Assembly: GCA_018260285.1 (NCBI GenBank)
Contig: JAGLBH010000024.1
Span: 1-12,011 of the forward strand
Reading direction: 5' to 3'
Source of the DNA: Arthrobacter sp.
GTDB lineage: Bacteria; Actinomycetota; Actinomycetes; Actinomycetales; Micrococcaceae
DNA length: 12,011 bases
A program made the position numbers and the translations under genes. Below are positions 1-5,628 of this stretch, one piece after another. Under the pieces are notes generated by a model. It worked only from the letters and a program-made list of their open reading frames with translations, made no database searches and was not told the DNA's origin. How positions within the stretch are numbered: position 1 is the first letter of the stretch; each line of letters starts with the position of its first letter.

Positions 1-130
1 GAGGGGCCTGTGCCCGTGCACCCCGTAAAAACCGGGGGCACAAGAAAACTTGGGGGGGGGCAGCAGAGCGCCGAGAGAGTCCGACGGCGCGTGCCCCCTC
101 CACCGTGGGCCCCACAGACGAGCGGGCCCC

Positions 131-230
131 GCCAGGAAGGCCACCGAACCCGCGCCAGGATGGCCACCGAACCCGACCTGACGGCCACCGAACCCCCGCC
201 AGGAAGGCCACCGGGCCCCGCCAGGCATGG
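131..230. repeat. degenerate tandem repeat, about 22 bp unit, 4.5 copies
   Basis: The core GGCCACCGAACCC occurs at 139–151, 162–174 and 183–195, with a variant GGCCACCGGGCCC at 206–218. Each core is preceded by GCCAGGA-like sequence (the third copy has CCTGAC). A last partial unit, GCCAGG, starts at 220. The string GGGCCCCGCCAGG appears at both ends of the array (124–136 and 213–225). The period alternates 23/21/23 bases, so the units do not preserve a reading frame and are probably not coding. Confidence 0.75.
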
Positions 231-276
231 AAGAGGCCCCCGCCGCCCTGGGAATCCAGGGAGACGGGGGCCTCTT
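231..276 (-). terminator. probable intrinsic terminator of tRNA-Ser
   Basis: A perfect 12-bp outer stem joins AAGAGGCCCCCG (231–242) to CGGGGGCCTCTT (265–276). Inside it is a second stem, CCCTGG (246–251) with CCAGGG (256–261) around a GAAT loop region. It starts 7 bases past the 3' end of the tRNA on the minus strand. The U tract after the stem is poor on the minus strand (CTCTTCC); on the plus strand three T close the stem, so it could stop transcription from either side. Confidence 0.65.
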
Positions 277-282
277 TCACTG

Positions 283-370
283 CGGAAGGTAAGGGATTTG
301 AACCCTTGGTACGGGGTTACCGCACACTGGTTTTCAAGACCAGCTCCTTAGGCCGCTCGGACAACCTTCC
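283..370 (-). tRNA. tRNA-Ser, anticodon UGA
   Basis: This is an 88-nt serine tRNA gene read on the minus strand. The acceptor stem is GGAAGGT (364–370) with ACCTTCC (284–290) and the discriminator is G (283). The anticodon loop reads CTTGAAA, giving anticodon TGA, inside a CTGGT/ACCAG-type stem. A long variable arm (GTGCGGTAACCCCGTAC) is typical of class II tRNA-Ser. The T arm is AAGGG-TTCAAAT-CCCTT with normal T54. No CCA is encoded: CAG follows the discriminator. It would read UCA and, by wobble, other UCN codons. A divergent oxidoreductase gene starts 76 bases away. Confidence 0.97.
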
Positions 371-434
371 ATGCTCGGCATTCCAGCGTCGCTCCTCCCA
401 TCATGGCATACCCCCAGCTCTGGTTCGAATTGGC

Positions 435-440
435 TAGCCT
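435..440 (+). promoter_or_regulatory. candidate -10 element for a leaderless oxidoreductase transcript
   Basis: TAGCCT fits the TANNNT -10 consensus and ends 6 bases before the ATG at 447, which would place the transcription start at or next to the A of the start codon. I see no convincing -35 hexamer. The only Shine-Dalgarno-like string (GGGGGA) touches the ATG and is too close to work, which favours leaderless expression. Confidence 0.35.
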
Positions 441-446
441 GGGGGA

Positions 447-1391
447 ATGCGAGCAGTCACAGCACCCACGCCAGGCGGCCCCGAGGCCCTGAAACTCACC
501 GAGATGCCCGAGCCCGTGCCCTCCGAGGGGCAGGTGCTCCTGCGGGTCGCGGCGGCAGGGGTCAACCGGGCGGACGTCCAGCAGCGCCGCGGCCACTACC
601 CGCCTCCGCCGGGGGAGTCGGACGTGCTCGGCCTCGAGGTCTCCGGGCTGGACGAGGAGGGGAATCCCCATGCCGCCCTGCTTGCCTCGGGGGGCTACGC
701 CGACGCCGTCGTCGTCGACCGATCCCTCCTGCTTCCCATCCCGCGCGGGGTGAGCCTCCAGGACGCGGCCGGCCTGCCCGAGGCCGCAGCCACCGTGTAC
801 TCCAACCTCGTCATGGAGGCGGGCCTGGCCGCGGGGGACCGTGTGCTCATTCACGGAGGCGCCGGCGGAATCGGCTCCTTCGCCGTGCAGTTCGCGGCAG
901 CGATGGGGGCGCGCGTCTTCGCCACCGTCTCGAGCGAGGAGAACGCCGACTACGTCCGCGGCCTCGGGGCTGAGCTGGCGATCAACTACCGGGAGGAGGA
1001 CTTCGCGGAGCGCGTTCGCGAGGCCGCCGGGGGAGCGGACATCATTCTCGACGTCGTGGGGGCCGCCTACCTGGAGCGCAACGTGGAGGCGCTGGCCCTC
1101 GGCGGGAGGCTCGTCGTCATCGGGCTGCAGAAGGGGCGCCGCGGCGAACTCGATCTGGGAGCTCTCCTCGCCAAGCGCGCACGGGTCATCGCGACGACCC
1201 TGCGCAGCCGCCCCCTGGAGGAGAAGGCCCGCATCGTGGAGGGGGTCGTCCGCGATGTCTGGCCCCTCATCGAGGACGGCCGCATCCGCACGAGCACGCA
1301 CGCCGTCTTTCCCCTGAGCGAGGCGGCCGAGGCTCACAGGTTCTTCGACTCCGGCTCACATCGTGGAAAAATCCTCCTGACCTTTCAGTGA
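447..1391 (+). CDS. NAD(P)H:quinone oxidoreductase, PIG3-type MDR family
   Basis: A 314-aa cytosolic zinc-independent medium-chain dehydrogenase/reductase, expected to reduce quinones or similar electrophiles with NADPH. The GroES-like N-terminal half shows GVNRADVQQRRGHYPPPPGES (residues 38–58) and LGLEVSG. The Rossmann half begins near residue 132 with the nucleotide-binding loop HGGAGGIG at 136–143. The family signatures NYREEDF, DVVGAAYLERNV and SHRGKILLTF are present. Known homologues are about 325–335 aa; here only about 9 residues lie between GLEVSG and ALLASGG where human PIG3 has about 20, so the usual WKxGD turn is missing. There is no zinc-ligand set, as expected. It lies upstream of cstA in the same direction with a 95-base gap. 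The subfamily is solid; the true substrate is unknown. Confidence 0.9.
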   Translation: MRAVTAPTPGGPEALKLTEMPEPVPSEGQVLLRVAAAGVNRADVQQRRGHYPPPPGESDVLGLEVSGLDEEGNPHAALLASGGYADAVVVDRSLLLPIPRGVSLQDAAGLPEAAATVYSNLVMEAGLAAGDRVLIHGGAGGIGSFAVQFAAAMGARVFATVSSEENADYVRGLGAELAINYREEDFAERVREAAGGADIILDVVGAAYLERNVEALALGGRLVVIGLQKGRRGELDLGALLAKRARVIATTLRSRPLEEKARIVEGVVRDVWPLIEDGRIRTSTHAVFPLSEAAEAHRFFDSGSHRGKILLTFQ

Positions 1392-1395
1392 TTTC

Positions 1396-1473
1396 ATGGC
1401 AAGATCAAAGGAGACGCCCGCCACAGTCCTGCGGCGGCTGACTGCCAATCAACTTCTTGATCTCCCGCCGTGA
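1396..1473 (+). CDS. possible 25-codon leader ORF upstream of cstA
   Basis: An ATG four bases after the oxidoreductase stop opens a 25-residue frame starting MARSKETP and ending LLDLPP, closed by TGA 13 bases before the cstA GTG. A C-terminal Pro-Pro at a stop codon is a known context for slow termination, so translation of this peptide could influence cstA expression. There is no Shine-Dalgarno before the ATG; translation would need reinitiation from the upstream gene or a leaderless start, and no -10 is visible. A frame of this length can arise by chance, so this is a low-confidence call. Confidence 0.2.
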   Translation: MARSKETPATVLRRLTANQLLDLPP

Positions 1474-1477
1474 TGAT

Positions 1478-1483
1478 GAGGTG
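1478..1483 (+). promoter_or_regulatory. ribosome binding site that decides the cstA start
   Basis: GAGGTG sits three bases before the GTG at 1487. The alternative in-frame TTG at 1457 has no purine-rich sequence upstream, and the ATG at 1499 has none either. This favours GTG 1487, although the spacing is on the short side. Confidence 0.5.
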
Positions 1484-1486
1484 CCC

Positions 1487-3745
1487 GTGAAATCCGAGAT
1501 GCGCTCTGACCTTCGCCCCGATCCAGCCCTGCCGCCCGCCGGACTCGACGAGAGCGTGGTGGCGGCTGAGCGCCGGAAGACCACCCCCGTGAAGATCGCC
1601 GTCTGGGTGGCCGTGGCCCTCATCGGCGGTCTGGGGTGGAGCGTCCTCGCCTTCTCCCGGGGCGAGAGCATCAACGCCATCTGGTTCGTCTTCGCCTCCG
1701 TGGCCAGCTACCTCCTGGCCTACCGGTTCTACGCGACCTTCGTCGAGGCCAGGCTCCTCAGGCCGGACGACACGCGGGCCACGCCGGCCGAGTACAAGGC
1801 CGACGGCAAGGACTACGCCGCCACCGACCGCCGCGTGCTCTTCGGCCACCACTTCGCGGCCATCGCCGGGGCGGGCCCCCTCGTCGGCCCCGTCCTCGCG
1901 GCCCAGCTGGGCTACCTGCCGGGCACCGTGTGGATCATCGCCGGCGCCATCTTCGCCGGGTGCGTCCAGGACTACGTGGTCCTCTTCTTCTCCATGCGCC
2001 GCGGCGGCCGCTCCCTCGGCCAGATGGCCCGGGACGAGCTGGGCCTCATCGGCGGCACGGCGGCCATCGTCGCCACGCTGGCCATCATGGTCATCATCAC
2101 GGCGATCCTCGCGCTCGTCGTCGTCAATGCCCTGGGCGAGTCCCCGTGGGGCGTCTTCTCCGTCTCGATGACCCTGCCGATCGCCCTCTTCATGGGTGTC
2201 TACCTGCGCTACTGGCGGCCGGGGCGGGTCACGGAGATCTCGGTCATCGGGTTCGTCATGCTCATGGCGGCGATCATCGGCGGGCGGTTCGTCGGCGAGT
2301 CCCAGTGGGGCTCCCAGTTCTTCCACTGGGACAAGACGACGATCGCGTGGGTCATCATCATCTACGGCTTCGTGGCGGCCGTCCTTCCGGTGTGGCTGCT
2401 CCTCGCCCCGCGCGACTACCTCTCCACGTTCATGAAGGTCGGCACGATTGTCATGCTCGCGCTGGCCATCGTCGTCGTCCGCCCGGAGCTCCACGTCCCC
2501 GCGTTCTCCGAGTTCGCGAGCCGCTCGGACGGGCCGGTCGTGGCCGGCAGCCTCTTCCCCTTCCTCTTCGTGACGATCGCCTGCGGTGCGCTCTCCGGCT
2601 TCCACTCCCTCATCGCCTCGGGCACCACCCCGAAGATGGTGGAGAAGGAGCGGCAGACCCGCCTCATCGGCTACGGCGGCATGGCCATGGAGTCCTTCGT
2701 GGCGATCATGGCCCTCGTGGCGGCGCTCTCGATCGACCGCGGCGTGTACTTCGGCATGAACGCCTCCGCTGCCGCGACGGGCGGCACGGCCGAGGGCGCT
2801 GCGGCCTTCGTCAACGGGCTCGGCCTGACGAACGTGCACCTCGCCCCGGAGATGATGAAGGAGCTCGCGGCGAACGTGGGCGAGCACTCGATCGTCTCCC
2901 GCACCGGCGGCGCCCCCACCCTCGCGGTGGGCCTGGCCCAGATCATGCACCAGGTGGTCGGGGGGTCCGCGATGATGGGCTTCTGGTACCACTTCGCCAT
3001 CATGTTCGAGGCGCTCTTCATCCTCACGGCGGTCGACGCCGGAACCCGCGTGGCCCGTTTCATGCTCCAGGACACCCTGGGCAACGTGCACCCCAAGTTC
3101 CGGGACATGTCCTGGCGGCCGGGCGCCTGGATCTGCACGGCCATCATGGTGGCCGCCTGGGGCGGGATCCTCATCATGGGCGTCACCGATCCGCTCGGCG
3201 GCATCAACACGCTCTTCCCGCTCTTCGGCATCGCGAACCAGCTGCTCGCGGCCATCGCGCTCGCGGTCTGCATGAGCATCGCCGCGCGTGCCGGGCGCGC
3301 CCGGTCCCTGTGGATCCTCGCGGTTCCGCTGGCCTTCGTCACCGCGGTCACCGTGACGGCCAGCATCCAGAAGATCTTCTCCTCCAACCCCAAGATCGGC
3401 TACTGGGCGCAGCACCAGCAGTTCAAGGACGCCGTGGCCGCAGGCAAGAAGAGCCTCGGCGCCGCGAAGACCCCCGAGGCCATGGACGCGGTCATCCGCA
3501 ACACGGCCGTCCAGGGCTCACTCTCGATCCTCTTCGTGCTCCTGGCCCTCGTGGTCATCGCAGCGGGCGTGATCGCCACGGTGCGCTCCGTCCGCGCAGG
3601 CTCTGAGGACACGAGCACCGAGGACCCCTTCGTGCCCAGCCGGATCTACGCGCCCTCGGGGCTCATCGCCTCGCCCGCGGAGAAGGAGCTCGAGGCCCAG
3701 TGGGCCGGACTGGGGCGCAGCACCGTAAAATCGCACCATGCCTGA
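1487..3745 (+). CDS. cstA: CstA family carbon-starvation transporter (pyruvate/peptide)
   Basis: A 752-aa polytopic inner-membrane carrier. Members of the CstA family import pyruvate or peptides; which applies here cannot be read from sequence. After a polar N-terminal tail of about 35 residues there are many membrane helices. The family hallmark GHHFAAIAGAGPLVGPVLAAQ begins at residue 120 and is followed by GCVQDYVVLFFSMRRGGRSLG. A second signature, SGTTPKMVEKERQTRLIGYGGMAMES, lies near 378–403. The region around ALFILTAVDAGTRVARFMLQ and LFPLFGIANQLLAAIAL matches the C-terminal CstA domain. The length is normal for the long form. It overlaps ybdD by 8 bases, the usual arrangement for this pair. 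Start chosen at GTG 1487; TTG 1457 would add ten residues. Confidence 0.95.
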   Translation: MKSEMRSDLRPDPALPPAGLDESVVAAERRKTTPVKIAVWVAVALIGGLGWSVLAFSRGESINAIWFVFASVASYLLAYRFYATFVEARLLRPDDTRATPAEYKADGKDYAATDRRVLFGHHFAAIAGAGPLVGPVLAAQLGYLPGTVWIIAGAIFAGCVQDYVVLFFSMRRGGRSLGQMARDELGLIGGTAAIVATLAIMVIITAILALVVVNALGESPWGVFSVSMTLPIALFMGVYLRYWRPGRVTEISVIGFVMLMAAIIGGRFVGESQWGSQFFHWDKTTIAWVIIIYGFVAAVLPVWLLLAPRDYLSTFMKVGTIVMLALAIVVVRPELHVPAFSEFASRSDGPVVAGSLFPFLFVTIACGALSGFHSLIASGTTPKMVEKERQTRLIGYGGMAMESFVAIMALVAALSIDRGVYFGMNASAAATGGTAEGAAAFVNGLGLTNVHLAPEMMKELAANVGEHSIVSRTGGAPTLAVGLAQIMHQVVGGSAMMGFWYHFAIMFEALFILTAVDAGTRVARFMLQDTLGNVHPKFRDMSWRPGAWICTAIMVAAWGGILIMGVTDPLGGINTLFPLFGIANQLLAAIALAVCMSIAARAGRARSLWILAVPLAFVTAVTVTASIQKIFSSNPKIGYWAQHQQFKDAVAAGKKSLGAAKTPEAMDAVIRNTAVQGSLSILFVLLALVVIAAGVIATVRSVRAGSEDTSTEDPFVPSRIYAPSGLIASPAEKELEAQWAGLGRSTVKSHHA

Positions 3746-3959
3746 TCCAGCTTCCGCCGCCCGCCTCCGGGCCTCGCTCGCGTCCGCGCGCCGCCTCTTC
3801 CGGGGCATTCTCGGGGCAGACGCCTACGAGAAGTACCTGGCCCACCACGAGCGCCTCGCCGCCTCGGGGGAGTGCAGCGCGCCGCCCATGACCGAGCGGG
3901 AGTTCTGGCGGGACAAGACGGACCGCCAGGAAGCCAACCCCCAGGGGAGGTGCTGCTGA
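3738..3959 (+). CDS. ybdD: YbdD/YjiX family small protein, CstA partner
   Basis: A 73-aa cytosolic protein of the DUF466 (YbdD/YjiX) family. Visible signatures are ARRLFRGILGADAYEKYLAHH, then PMTEREFWRDKTDRQEAN and the terminal Cys-Cys (RCC) that also ends the Escherichia coli homologues. Its ATG lies inside the end of cstA (8-base overlap, ATGCCTGA) with no clear Shine-Dalgarno, so it is probably translated by coupling to cstA. In E. coli members of this family are encoded beside cstA and btsT, and YbdD has been reported as needed for CstA-dependent uptake; a role as accessory subunit is inferred from that. The length is typical. Confidence 0.92.
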   Translation: MPDPASAARLRASLASARRLFRGILGADAYEKYLAHHERLAASGECSAPPMTEREFWRDKTDRQEANPQGRCC

Positions 3960-4412
3960 ATGGCGCTCTTCGGGGCGTACCGCGCCAAGCGGCGGGACGA
4001 CCAGGAGCTCGGCGCCGGCGTGTGGCGGCGGGCCCATGACCGCTATGTGCGCGGGCTGGACCGCTACCACCAGGTCCTCGAGTCCGCTGAGGGCGAGCTC
4101 TACGACGAGCTCGTCCTTGTGGCCGACACCCTCTCCTCCGCGCTGCCCCGGGTGCGGGCTGTCTGCGCGACCGCCCAGCGGATCACCCCCAGCGGCGACC
4201 TCCAGGTGCCCGGCGGGCAGCTGACCGGCCTCCACCGCTGCCTCTCCCGAGCGGGCAATCTCCTGGCCGCCGCGAGCGAGGCCGCCGCAATGGCCGGCCT
4301 GGAGGCTGCCGAGGGGGCTGACGTGGCCGAGCAGGCCGAGAGCGTTCGCCGACGCGCCCGCGCCGTGCTCGAGGAGGTGGACCAAGCCGAGTCCATCGTG
4401 GCCTCCCGCTGA
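3960..4412 (+). CDS. uncharacterised helical protein coupled to cstA–ybdD
   Basis: A 150-aa protein that I do not recognise. The ATG directly follows the ybdD TGA with no gap, and GGGGAGG (3944–3950) provides a good ribosome binding site nine bases upstream, so it belongs to the cstA operon. It has no signal peptide or membrane segment. The N-terminus is basic (YRAKRRDD), then long amphipathic helices run about 15–76, 87–115 and 118–147, broken by a Pro/Gly linker near 77–86 (TPSGDLQVPGG). The last helix is Ala/Glu/Arg-rich and could form a coiled coil. There are two cysteines (69 and 94) and no recognisable catalytic motif. Codon use matches the neighbours. A role with the transporter is only inferred from position. 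Confidence 0.8.
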   Translation: MALFGAYRAKRRDDQELGAGVWRRAHDRYVRGLDRYHQVLESAEGELYDELVLVADTLSSALPRVRAVCATAQRITPSGDLQVPGGQLTGLHRCLSRAGNLLAAASEAAAMAGLEAAEGADVAEQAESVRRRARAVLEEVDQAESIVASR

Positions 4413-4539
4413 GGCGGTCCCTCGGGATGCTGCTGCGGGGGAGGCGGCCGCGGCGTCGTCGTTCCCCTGGGATGTTCGGTCTCCGCGTAAATGCTCCGGA
4501 GGGGTTCCGCTGGCCCGCCTGCGGGTGTTGACTGGGCCT

Positions 4540-5397
4540 ATGACCACTTCACAAGAGAACACGACTGTCCCAGACCTGAGCCTCAACGACGGGCTCACGA
4601 TTCCTCAGCTCGGCTTCGGCGTGTGGCAGGTGGAGGACGACGGCGCAGAGGCCGCTGTGCTCGAAGCCCTCAAGGCCGGATACCGCCACATCGACACGGC
4701 CAAGATCTACGGCAACGAGGAGGGCGTGGGCCGCGCCATCGCGACGTCAGGCCTTCCGCGCGAGGAGCTCTTCATCACGACGAAGCTCTGGAACTCGGAC
4801 CAGGGGTACGACTCGGCCATCGCGGCCCTCGAGGGCTCGCTTGAGCGCTTGGGCCTCGAGTATGTGGACCTCTACCTCATCCACTGGCAGCAGCCGAAGC
4901 GCGGCCTCTACCTGGACAGCTGGAAGGCGCTCATCGAGCTCAAGAAGCGCGGGCTGGCCAAGAGCATCGGCGTCTCCAACTTCACGGAGGAGGGCCTCCG
5001 GGAGATTATCGACGCCACGCAGGTGACCCCCGTCATCAACCAGGTGGAGACCCACCCGTACTTCAACCAGCGCGCGCTCAACGCGGTGGAGCAGGAGCTG
5101 GGCGTCCTGCACGAGTCCTGGTCCCCGCTCGGCCAGGGCAAGGAGCTTCTCGAGGACCCGGTGCTCGCCGAGATCGCGGAGCGCCTCGGCGCCACGCCCG
5201 CCCAGGTGGTCATCGCCTGGCACCTGGCGCTCGGGCATGTGGTCATCCCCAAGTCCGTGACGCCCTCGCGCATTCAGGAGAACTTCGCATCTCTGAGCGT
5301 GACGCTGACGGCAGAGGACGTCGAGCGGATCAACGGCCTGGACAAGGGCGACGCAGGCCGCATCGGCCCGGATCCGGCGGTCTCCGACTTCGAGTGA
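4540..5397 (+). CDS. aldo/keto reductase, AKR5 (2,5-diketogluconate reductase-like)
   Basis: A 285-aa cytosolic NADPH-dependent carbonyl reductase with a TIM-barrel fold. The catalytic tetrad is complete: Asp52 in GYRHIDTAKIYGNE, Tyr57, Lys82 in TTKLWN, and His115 in YLIHWQQP. The family signatures SIGVSNF, INQVETHPYF and the cofactor-binding VIPKSVTPSRIQEN are present. The length is normal. Prokaryotic AKR5 enzymes reduce sugar ketones and small aldehydes; the natural substrate here is unknown. The start is uncertain: ATG 4540 and GTG 4525 are in frame and neither has a Shine-Dalgarno at a usable distance (GGAGGGG at 4498 is over 20 bases away). ATG 4540 is preferred because the homologous region starts shortly after. 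It has a 127-base gap to the upstream gene. Confidence 0.93.
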   Translation: MTTSQENTTVPDLSLNDGLTIPQLGFGVWQVEDDGAEAAVLEALKAGYRHIDTAKIYGNEEGVGRAIATSGLPREELFITTKLWNSDQGYDSAIAALEGSLERLGLEYVDLYLIHWQQPKRGLYLDSWKALIELKKRGLAKSIGVSNFTEEGLREIIDATQVTPVINQVETHPYFNQRALNAVEQELGVLHESWSPLGQGKELLEDPVLAEIAERLGATPAQVVIAWHLALGHVVIPKSVTPSRIQENFASLSVTLTAEDVERINGLDKGDAGRIGPDPAVSDFE

Positions 5398-5398
5398 C

Positions 5399-5418
5399 GC
5401 CGGGCTCCCGGCCCCAAT
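5399..5418 (+). terminator. weak candidate terminator after the aldo/keto reductase
   Basis: GCCGG (5399–5403) and CCGGC (5408–5412) form a five-pair stem with a GCTC loop just after the stop codon. It is followed by CCCAATTT, a poor U tract. It would separate the reductase from the tRNA-Thr promoter that begins next to it. Confidence 0.3.
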
Positions 5419-5447
5419 TTGCGGGGGAGGCGCCCCTGGGGTAATGT
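5419..5447 (+). promoter_or_regulatory. promoter of tRNA-Thr
   Basis: TTGCGG (5419–5424) and TAATGT (5442–5447) are separated by exactly 17 bases, fitting a primary-sigma promoter. The transcription start would fall near 5454, about 20 bases before the mature tRNA. This is the best-formed promoter in the window. Confidence 0.6.
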
Positions 5448-5474
5448 GGTGGCTGTTGTTCGAAAGAACAGCGT

Positions 5475-5547
5475 GCCTCCTTAGCTCAGATGGTAGAGCG
5501 TATCACTCGTAATGATAAGGTCGCCGGATCGATCCCGGCAGGGGGCT
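5475..5547 (+). tRNA. tRNA-Thr, anticodon CGU
   Basis: A 73-nt threonine tRNA gene. The acceptor stem is GCCTCCT (5475–5481) with AGGGGGC (5540–5546) and the discriminator is T (5547). The D arm is GCTC/GAGC with the loop GG. The anticodon stem is TATCA/TGATA around CTCGTAA, giving anticodon CGT, so it reads ACG. The T arm is GCCGG-ATCGATC-CCGGC, with A in place of the near-universal T54. No CCA is encoded (TCCC follows). It has its own promoter upstream and a strong hairpin downstream. Confidence 0.97.
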
Positions 5548-5554
5548 CCCAGAG

Positions 5555-5591
5555 AACGCCTCGTCTCCACTCGGAGACGGGGCGTTTCCCG
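5555..5591 (+). terminator. intrinsic terminator of tRNA-Thr
   Basis: A 14-pair stem joins AACGCCTCGTCTCC (5555–5568) to GGAGACGGGGCGTT (5573–5586), with one T-G pair and an ACTC loop. It is followed by TCCCGTTTCCC. It lies eight bases after the tRNA and 42 bases past the stop of the convergent lysE gene, so it may end both transcripts. Confidence 0.8.
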
Positions 5592-5628
5592 TTTCCCGTC
5601 CCGTATCCGCTCCAACGAGATGCCCAGC

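Larger units (their letters stand above)
1..282. other. non-coding region with G9 tract, hairpins and tandem repeats
   Basis: I see no gene here. The open frames are low-complexity and Pro/Arg/Gly-rich, have no ribosome binding site, and lose frame across the repeat units (spacing 23, 21 and 23 bases). The contents from left to right are an imperfect hairpin at 16–41 (GTGC-a-CCCCG, loop TAAAAAC, CGGGG-GCAC), a run of nine G at 52–60, a tandem array at about 131–230, and the hairpin at 231–276 that probably terminates the tRNA-Ser transcript. The left neighbour lies outside the window, so the region may be the tail of another gene's intergenic space. Confidence 0.6.

Noticed and set aside
16..41. 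Hairpin as an intrinsic terminator
   Set aside because: Stem has a bulge and neither strand has a T tract after it.
131..230. CRISPR array
   Set aside because: Units of 21–23 bases are contiguous and degenerate, with no separate unique spacers and no cas gene.
10..351. Two overlapping plus-strand frames in the first 440 bases
   Set aside because: They cross the tRNA-Ser gene and a frame-breaking repeat array, and the products are Pro/Arg-rich with no motif.
283..370. tRNA-Ser as an attachment site of an integrated element
   Set aside because: No integrase in the window and no second copy of the tRNA 3' end in the flanking 280 bases.
1407..1413. AAAGGAGA as a ribosome binding site for an unseen gene
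   Set aside because: No ATG, GTG or TTG lies 5–12 bases downstream.
1394..3415. Long open frame antisense to cstA (over 600 codons)
   Set aside because: Asp/Arg/Gly/His-rich low-complexity product typical of the reverse frame of a GC-rich gene; cstA on the other strand has full family motifs.
4413..4475. Terminator after the 150-aa gene
   Set aside because: Only weak GC pairings without a T tract; I could not support a specific stem.
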